In this document: positions 7,873 through 11,728 of the stretch, piece by piece
Position numbering within the stretch: the stretch's first letter is position 1
Layout of the letters: the number at the start of each line of letters is the position of its first letter
DNA from: Treponema sp. UBA1798
GTDB taxonomy: Bacteria; Spirochaetota; Spirochaetia; Treponematales; Treponemataceae
Length of the DNA: 11,728 nt
Direction of reading: 5' to 3'
NCBI GenBank assembly: GCA_002319875.1
Contig: DCFS01000012.1
Span: 1,817 to 13,544 of the forward strand
The notes under the pieces: model-generated
Databases searched by the model: none
Seen by the model: only the letters and a program-made list of their open reading frames with translations
Told to the model about the DNA's origin: nothing
Position numbers and translations under genes: made by a program

Positions 7873-7900
7873 CTTAATTCTTTATGCCATACCGGCAGAT

Positions 7901-7923
7901 AAGTTATTGTAAAATAATAACTT
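7901..7923. repeat. AT-rich inverted repeat in the convergent gap
   Basis: Arms aagttatt (7901-7908) and aataactt (7916-7923) are perfect 8-bp complements with a 7-nt loop. It lies midway between the convergent propeller and glgA genes. There is no strong T tract on either strand, so a bidirectional terminator is possible but weakly supported. The rest of the 167-base gap shows nothing else I can name. Confidence 0.35.
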
Positions 7924-7988
7924 TATTGCTCAGCACAGAATTGGCTAAAAACTTTTTTGGGTAAAATTTTCCGGCAGCCCCTGTTTCC

Positions 7989-9467
7989 CTAAAACAGCTT
8001 TGTACTTCTTATTACCGCCTCTTTATAAATTTTCAGATAACCGGATGCTGCGACATCCCAGCCGAATGCAAGTCCCATACCCTTTTTCTGCATCTGTTTT
8101 ATATGTGCTTTGTTATTATAATATGCATGTACAGCCCAGCCAACTGTATTAAAAACAGATTCCGGTGTAAGCTGATTAAAAACGAATCCTGTACCTTCTC
8201 CCGTACTTTCATTGTAGTTCTCTACAGTATCGGTAAGACCGCCCGTACTTCGTACGATCGGCAGCGTACCGTACAGGAGGGAATACATCTGATTTAATCC
8301 GCAGGGTTCATATTTCGACGGCATCAGAAAGAAATCGCAGCCGGCTTCTATCATATGGCTGAGCTGTTCGTCAAATCCTATAAAAGACCGCATATTCGGC
8401 AGTTTTCCCTCAAGTACTTTTATTTCTTCTTCACACCATTTCTCTCCGTTTCCCAAGATGGCAAACTGCAAATCCATCTTCGAACACATATTGTACATGG
8501 AACCATAGGCTGGTCCAAAAATTTCTGCAATACCTTTCTGATCCACCAGGCGGGAAACAATACCGATAAGCGGGACATCTGCACGAACAGGCAGGCCCAT
8601 ACGCTTCTGCAATTCAGCTTTACATACGGCTTTTTTTTCGAGGCTGTCAGCCGTATAATTACACGGAAGCAGTTTATCAGTAGCCGGATTCCATGTCACG
8701 GTATCAACACCATTCAAAATACCACGAACAACATCTCTTCTGACGCGTAACAATCCGTCCATTCCAAAACCAAATTCCGGCGTCTGTATTTCCCGTGCAT
8801 ACGTCGGGGAGACGGTTGTTATCATATCCGCACTTGAAATACCGGCCTGAAGTAAATTAAGTCCGCCGTTATGCTCCAGACCAGAACCATAGTACAATTC
8901 CCAGGACAGTCCGAGATCGGAAAAAGCGTATTTCGAATATTGTCCCTGGTACCCCAGATTATGTATCGTCAGGACACTTGCCGTTTTCTTAAAGGCATCA
9001 TGACGGCATTTATGTTTCAGCAACACCGGTACAAGGCTGGCAGACCAGTCATGGGCATGCATAATATCAGGGTACCATCCCAGCTTTCTGCAAAGTTGAA
9101 AAGCACCGTGGCAGAGAACCGCAAAGCGATATGTATTATCATGAAAATCAGGTTCTGCCTTCGTACCGTAAATTCCATCACGACCGAAACTTTTTTCATG
9201 ATCTATAAAATAGACAGAAAGCTTATCACATCCCGGCATTTTTGTTGTATAAACAGCAGTCCAGGATTCAGTCATACCTGCTGCAACTGCCATAGGTCCT
9301 TCAAGCTGAGTAAGATATTTCCGGTCGACTCTGTAATATCGCGGTATTACAATTTTTACATCATGGCCCATATTAGCAAGAGTGATAGCAAGTGCTGACA
9401 CGGCATCTGCAAGACCGCCCGTTTTCGCAAAAGGAACGGCTTCCGCAGAAATCATCAGTATTTTCAT
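7989..9467 (-). CDS. glgA: Glycogen (starch) synthase, GT5 family
   Basis: GlgA extends alpha-1,4-glucan chains from ADP-glucose in the cytoplasm. At 492 aa it has the usual bacterial length (E. coli 477). The N-terminal half holds KTGGLADAVSALA, with the ADP-glucose-binding Lys at residue 15, then HAHDWSASLVP, TIHNLGYQGQY and ILNGVDTVTWNP. The C-terminal half holds VSRLVDQKG (K311) and the GT-B signature SKYEPCGLNQMYSLLYGTLPIVRSTGGLTDTV with the catalytic-site Glu at 387. A strong ribosome binding site precedes the ATG. It lies 18 nt downstream of the aminotransferase gene on the same strand and is probably co-transcribed with it. No other glycogen genes (glgB, glgC, glgP) are in the window. 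It converges on the propeller gene. Confidence 0.96.
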   Translation of the reverse strand: MKILMISAEAVPFAKTGGLADAVSALAITLANMGHDVKIVIPRYYRVDRKYLTQLEGPMAVAAGMTESWTAVYTTKMPGCDKLSVYFIDHEKSFGRDGIYGTKAEPDFHDNTYRFAVLCHGAFQLCRKLGWYPDIMHAHDWSASLVPVLLKHKCRHDAFKKTASVLTIHNLGYQGQYSKYAFSDLGLSWELYYGSGLEHNGGLNLLQAGISSADMITTVSPTYAREIQTPEFGFGMDGLLRVRRDVVRGILNGVDTVTWNPATDKLLPCNYTADSLEKKAVCKAELQKRMGLPVRADVPLIGIVSRLVDQKGIAEIFGPAYGSMYNMCSKMDLQFAILGNGEKWCEEEIKVLEGKLPNMRSFIGFDEQLSHMIEAGCDFFLMPSKYEPCGLNQMYSLLYGTLPIVRSTGGLTDTVENYNESTGEGTGFVFNQLTPESVFNTVGWAVHAYYNNKAHIKQMQKKGMGLAFGWDVAASGYLKIYKEAVIRSTKLF

Positions 9468-9473
9468 ATCCTG

Positions 9474-9480
9474 CCTCCCT
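9474..9480 (-). promoter_or_regulatory. Strong ribosome binding site of glgA
   Basis: On the minus strand AGGGAGG lies 6 nt before the glgA ATG (9467), within the 18-nt gap after the aminotransferase stop. It supports this start and independent ribosome entry on a shared mRNA. Confidence 0.75.
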
Positions 9481-9485
9481 GAAGG

Positions 9486-10676
9486 TTATTTTTTTTGAAC
9501 AGCTTTATAAAATATTTCTTTTGAATCAAGTATCGTTTTCTCACTTACACAATATGCAATTCTGAACCACCCTCTATAGCCAAAACCGCTGCCCGGAGCA
9601 CAAAGAATCAAAAAATCCTTCAGATGATTGACAAAAGCCATATCATCATCTTTCCATTCATCGGGAACTTTGCAAAACAGATAAAATGCGCCCTCAGGTT
9701 TTGCATATTTTATTCCAGCATGATCAAGTACAGCCATCATTTCCATGCATCTTTTTTCATACAAAGAATAATCACATACTGTATTCCATGATAATGCAAC
9801 AACTTTCTGAAAGAAAGCAGGTGCATTGACATATCCAAGTATGCGGGTCGTAAATATACAGGCAGCAACGACTTCTGCACAATCAGGGCATGCCGGATTT
9901 ACACAGATATATCCGATCCGCTCACCGGGAATGCTGAGATTTTTTGCAAAAGACGTTACGATAACTGAACTTTTATAAAAGGGAAAAACCGGCGCAACTT
10001 TTTTCCCGTCAAATACAATAGCGCGATATGGCTCATCACAGATAAGATATGGATAGCGGCCTGTCTTTTTCCCATGTACTTCCAGAACGTCAGCCAGAGC
10101 CTTTATGTCTTCAATAGAATAGACCTTACCGCTGGGATTATTGGGAGAATTAATAATAACAGCAGCAGTTTTAGCGTTCAGTACCGCTGCGATAGCAGCC
10201 GTATCAAGGGAAAAATCGTCTCTGGAAGGAACCTCAACAAGCGTTCCCTGCTGATTATGCACATAATGTCTGTATTCGCCGAAAAAAGGCGCAGGGACCA
10301 CAACTTCATCGCCAGGATTTATTACCGCCTTAAACAGGCAGTTCATTGCGCCTGCAGCACCGCAAGACATGACAACAGAAGATCCTGAAACATGCAATCC
10401 CTGCTCAAGTGTTTCTTTTTCAGCCATAGCATCCCTTGCCTGTGAATAGCCGGCATTCGGCATATATCCATGGCAGCCATGGCTTCTTTCCTGTGCCACT
10501 TTACTTATTGCATCAAAAAGCGCGTCAGGAGGATCAAGATCAGGATTCCCTAAACTGAAATCAAATACTTTATCACTACCATATTTAGCTTTCAGGGCAA
10601 TTCCTTCTTCAAACATTTTACGAATCGCGGATGAACCCTTACTATTCATCGTTTCTTTTATATAATTTGCTATCAT
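9486..10676 (-). CDS. Class I/II PLP-dependent aminotransferase (aspartate aminotransferase-like)
   Basis: This is a fold-type I aminotransferase that probably transfers an amino group between an amino acid and a 2-oxo acid. Visible landmarks are FDFSLGNPDLDPP near the N-terminus, the GCHGYMPNAGYSQAR substrate-loop region, SCGAAGAMN (PLP phosphate contact), INSPNNPSGKVYS, ICDEPYRAIVF, and SFAKNLSIPGERIGY with the PLP-binding Lys at 245. A C-terminal WFRIAYC carries the Arg expected to bind the substrate carboxylate. I chose the Met at 10676 (396 aa) because relatives typically begin MI... just before the S-S-x-I-R-x-MFEEG motif. An in-frame Met six codons upstream (10694) is possible and has a weak AGGT. 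Substrate specificity cannot be told from sequence. It heads a two-gene unit with glgA. Confidence 0.9.
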   Translation of the reverse strand: MIANYIKETMNSKGSSAIRKMFEEGIALKAKYGSDKVFDFSLGNPDLDPPDALFDAISKVAQERSHGCHGYMPNAGYSQARDAMAEKETLEQGLHVSGSSVVMSCGAAGAMNCLFKAVINPGDEVVVPAPFFGEYRHYVHNQQGTLVEVPSRDDFSLDTAAIAAVLNAKTAAVIINSPNNPSGKVYSIEDIKALADVLEVHGKKTGRYPYLICDEPYRAIVFDGKKVAPVFPFYKSSVIVTSFAKNLSIPGERIGYICVNPACPDCAEVVAACIFTTRILGYVNAPAFFQKVVALSWNTVCDYSLYEKRCMEMMAVLDHAGIKYAKPEGAFYLFCKVPDEWKDDDMAFVNHLKDFLILCAPGSGFGYRGWFRIAYCVSEKTILDSKEIFYKAVQKK

Positions 10677-10682
10677 GGTATC

Positions 10683-10710
10683 AGTATACCACATGACACC
10701 TGTTTTGCAA
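10683..10710 (-). promoter_or_regulatory. Candidate sigma-70-type promoter for the aminotransferase-glgA unit
   Basis: On the minus strand TTGCAA (10710-10705, 4/6 to TTGACA) is followed after 16 nt by TATACT (10688-10683, 5/6 to TATAAT). The predicted transcription start, about 7 nt further on, falls at the ATG chosen for the aminotransferase (10676). The message would then have little or no leader. No experimental support is available, and an AT-rich gap gives chance matches. Confidence 0.4.
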
Positions 10711-10718
10711 TCCGGGTG

Positions 10719-10747
10719 TTGAATAAAATGATGTAACGGATTATAGT
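10719..10747 (+). promoter_or_regulatory. Candidate sigma-70-type promoter for the exported 244-aa protein
   Basis: TTGAAT (10719-10724) and TATAGT (10742-10747) are separated by exactly 17 nt. The predicted transcription start is near 10754, only about 4 nt before the ATG at 10758, and no Shine-Dalgarno is visible there. This predicts a nearly leaderless mRNA, or else the true promoter lies further upstream. Confidence 0.45.
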
Positions 10748-10757
10748 AAACAGAATT

Positions 10758-11492
10758 ATGAAATCATATAAATTTTATTATTATATAGCCCTGCTGGCAG
10801 TAATACAGTCTTTTTTTATTTTTTCTGTATTTCCCCTGCCCTTCAATCAAAACCTTTCAAAGGAAGAACTGGCGAAACTTGAAAAAGGGGAAGTAATCAT
10901 ACGTAATACAGGTTCAATAAAAAACATATGCCTTGAATCCGATAACGAAAAAGTACAACAGGCTCTAAAAGTTATCAGAGACCTTGATCCTTCATATCTT
11001 GCAGAAGTAATCCAGATACGCCCGGTCACTGCTAACGAGCATATAATCACAGAATTGAAACCTATCCTTACTGATATTCCTGCATATATAGGAATCCCTT
11101 ATTGGTCAGAGCGTCATCAAAAATTTTTTGATCTCTATTCTGATGGCAAAATCATCTCACGAAAAGATACAGGCAACACTTCCAGCATACATGCAATCCT
11201 GACTATGTCACCATTTGGAGACATAGATACGGATATATCAATTGACACCAGCAGCGATTTTCTGTTTTACAGGAATACAAATCTCAATGATCTGTATTAC
11301 GATAAAATAAAATGTGTCAGACAGCAGAATATGAAATCCATTATCACCGTTTTCAAAGATGGCAACAACTGGATTCTGTATGGCCTTGGCGGCGTCGAAG
11401 CTCCTAAAGTATTTTTTCTTAAAAATCGTATAGAAGTATCCTTTATGAATCGTATAAAGACATTTTGTAATTTCGTCTTTAAGAAATTATAA
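10758..11492 (+). CDS. Exported or membrane-anchored protein of unknown function
   Basis: I do not recognise this 244-aa protein. It starts with a basic, aromatic segment (MKSYKFYYY) and a hydrophobic helix at about residues 9-28, then PLPFNQN. No clear AxA cleavage site or lipobox is visible, so it may be a cleaved signal peptide or an N-terminal anchor. The mature part is mixed alpha/beta. A charged stretch, LSKEELAKLEKGEVIIRN (from about residue 34), is followed by alternating strands including YIGIPYWSERHQKFFDLYSDGKII and ILTMSPFGDIDTDISIDTSSDFLFYRN. It ends in a basic amphipathic segment (NRIKTFCNFVFKKL). There is no nucleotide- or metal-binding motif. The start is the only Met near the hydrophobic segment but has no ribosome binding site. 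It is divergent from the aminotransferase and lies 57 nt upstream of a sugar nucleotidyltransferase gene. Confidence 0.8.
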   Translation: MKSYKFYYYIALLAVIQSFFIFSVFPLPFNQNLSKEELAKLEKGEVIIRNTGSIKNICLESDNEKVQQALKVIRDLDPSYLAEVIQIRPVTANEHIITELKPILTDIPAYIGIPYWSERHQKFFDLYSDGKIISRKDTGNTSSIHAILTMSPFGDIDTDISIDTSSDFLFYRNTNLNDLYYDKIKCVRQQNMKSIITVFKDGNNWILYGLGGVEAPKVFFLKNRIEVSFMNRIKTFCNFVFKKL

Positions 11493-11517
11493 CAATACTA
11501 TATATCTGATGTATAAT
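11489..11517 (+). promoter_or_regulatory. Candidate promoter for the mannose-1-P guanylyltransferase-like gene
   Basis: A perfect TATAAT (11512-11517) lies 17 nt downstream of ATAACA (11489-11494, 4/6 to TTGACA), which overlaps the stop codon of the preceding gene. The predicted start near 11524 leaves a leader of about 26 nt containing AGGA (11536-11539). The region is very AT-rich, so chance is possible. Confidence 0.45.
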
Positions 11518-11549
11518 AAAAATATTACTATTAACAGGATGCAATAATC

Positions 11550-11728
11550 ATGTTCACAGATATCGTTATTCTTGCAGGCGGTTTCGGAGAGCGGCTTTGG
11601 CCTGCTTCCAGTCCTCAATGTCCAAAACAGTTTATGACAGTATCGGGAGGAGTTTCTTTTCTACAATCCTCAATACTCCGTGCACTGGCACTCAAACCAG
11701 TCGGAAAAATTATTATTGTAACCCGTTC
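11550..11728 (+). CDS. Mannose-1-phosphate guanylyltransferase-like protein, 3'-truncated by the window edge
   Basis: Only the first 59 codons are present. The N-terminus, DIVILAGGFGERLWPASS then PKQFM, is the nucleotide-binding signature of GDP-mannose pyrophosphorylases of the ManC/CpsB type (LAGGxGxRLWPxS...PKQF), which make GDP-mannose from mannose 1-phosphate and GTP. The Arg usual after the P-x-S element is Ser here. The next segment, FLQSSILRA, fits the family. AGGA at 11536-11539 lies 10 nt before the ATG, a slightly long spacing. It may supply GDP-mannose for surface glycans or flagellar/lipid glycosylation. The catalytic and C-terminal parts lie outside the window, so another sugar nucleotidyltransferase cannot be excluded. 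Confidence 0.82.
   Translation, partial: MFTDIVILAGGFGERLWPASSPQCPKQFMTVSGGVSFLQSSILRALALKPVGKIIIVTR

Noticed and set aside
7891..7977. CCGGCAG repeated at 7892 and 7971
   Set aside because: A 7-base direct repeat separated by 79 bases is expected by chance and has no associated structure.
8871..9398. 175-codon plus-strand open frame
   Set aside because: It lies wholly antisense to glgA, whose motifs are unambiguous; the translated product is Cys/His/Ser-rich with no domain, as expected of a shadow frame. The same holds for 8355-8750 (plus) and 528-899, 661-978 and 1701-2060 (minus).
10692..10694. Upstream Met (10694) as the aminotransferase start
   Set aside because: It adds six residues not typical of the family, and the start would lie upstream of the candidate -10. 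Family proteins usually begin at the MI... position. It remains possible.
11455..11481. 7-bp inverted repeat (taaagac/gtcttta) as a terminator of the unknown exported gene
   Set aside because: It lies inside the coding sequence, has a 13-nt loop and no T tract follows.
11539..11547. Mini-ORF ATG CAA TAA just before the GDP-mannose gene as a leader peptide
   Set aside because: It is only two codons and overlaps the AGGA of the real gene, so it is best explained as chance.

Overview
The window looks like chromosomal DNA of a Treponema-type spirochaete: moderately AT-rich, tightly packed, all chosen starts ATG. The gene order rpsB-tsf-frr-uppS-cdsA-dxr-rseP, an S2 protein with a long acidic tail, and two exported proteins of no recognised family all fit. 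The assignment is inferred from gene order and protein style, not from a database search. I saw no tRNA, rRNA, CRISPR array, insertion sequence or phage gene.

Region 1 (1-1520, + strand) is translation: the 3' part of rpsB (S2), then tsf (EF-Ts), closed by a perfect 14-bp hairpin. Region 2 (1555-7821, + strand) is one tight gene chain: frr (ribosome recycling), uppS (undecaprenyl-PP synthesis), cdsA (CDP-diacylglycerol synthesis), dxr (MEP isoprenoid pathway), rseP (site-2 intramembrane protease) and an exported beta-propeller-like protein. Gaps are 13 nt or less, and three of the junctions overlap. The chain therefore links ribosome recycling to isoprenoid precursors, the cell-wall lipid carrier, phospholipid synthesis and envelope proteolysis. 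The pyrH gene often found between tsf and frr is absent and the hairpin sits there instead.

Region 3 (7822-7988) is a convergent intergenic stretch with AT-rich inverted repeats. Region 4 (7989-10676, - strand) is a two-gene unit, a class I/II PLP aminotransferase followed 18 nt later by glgA (glycogen synthase). Region 5 (10677-10757) is a divergent promoter region. Region 6 (10758-11728, + strand) holds a 244-aa exported or membrane-anchored protein of unknown function and the 5' end of a mannose-1-phosphate guanylyltransferase-like gene that runs off the window.

Most of the window is conserved housekeeping, and I found no clear new multi-gene system. The points most worth a second look are the uncharacterised exported propeller protein coupled to rseP, the unknown exported 244-aa protein, and the divergent promoter region whose predicted transcripts would have almost no leader.
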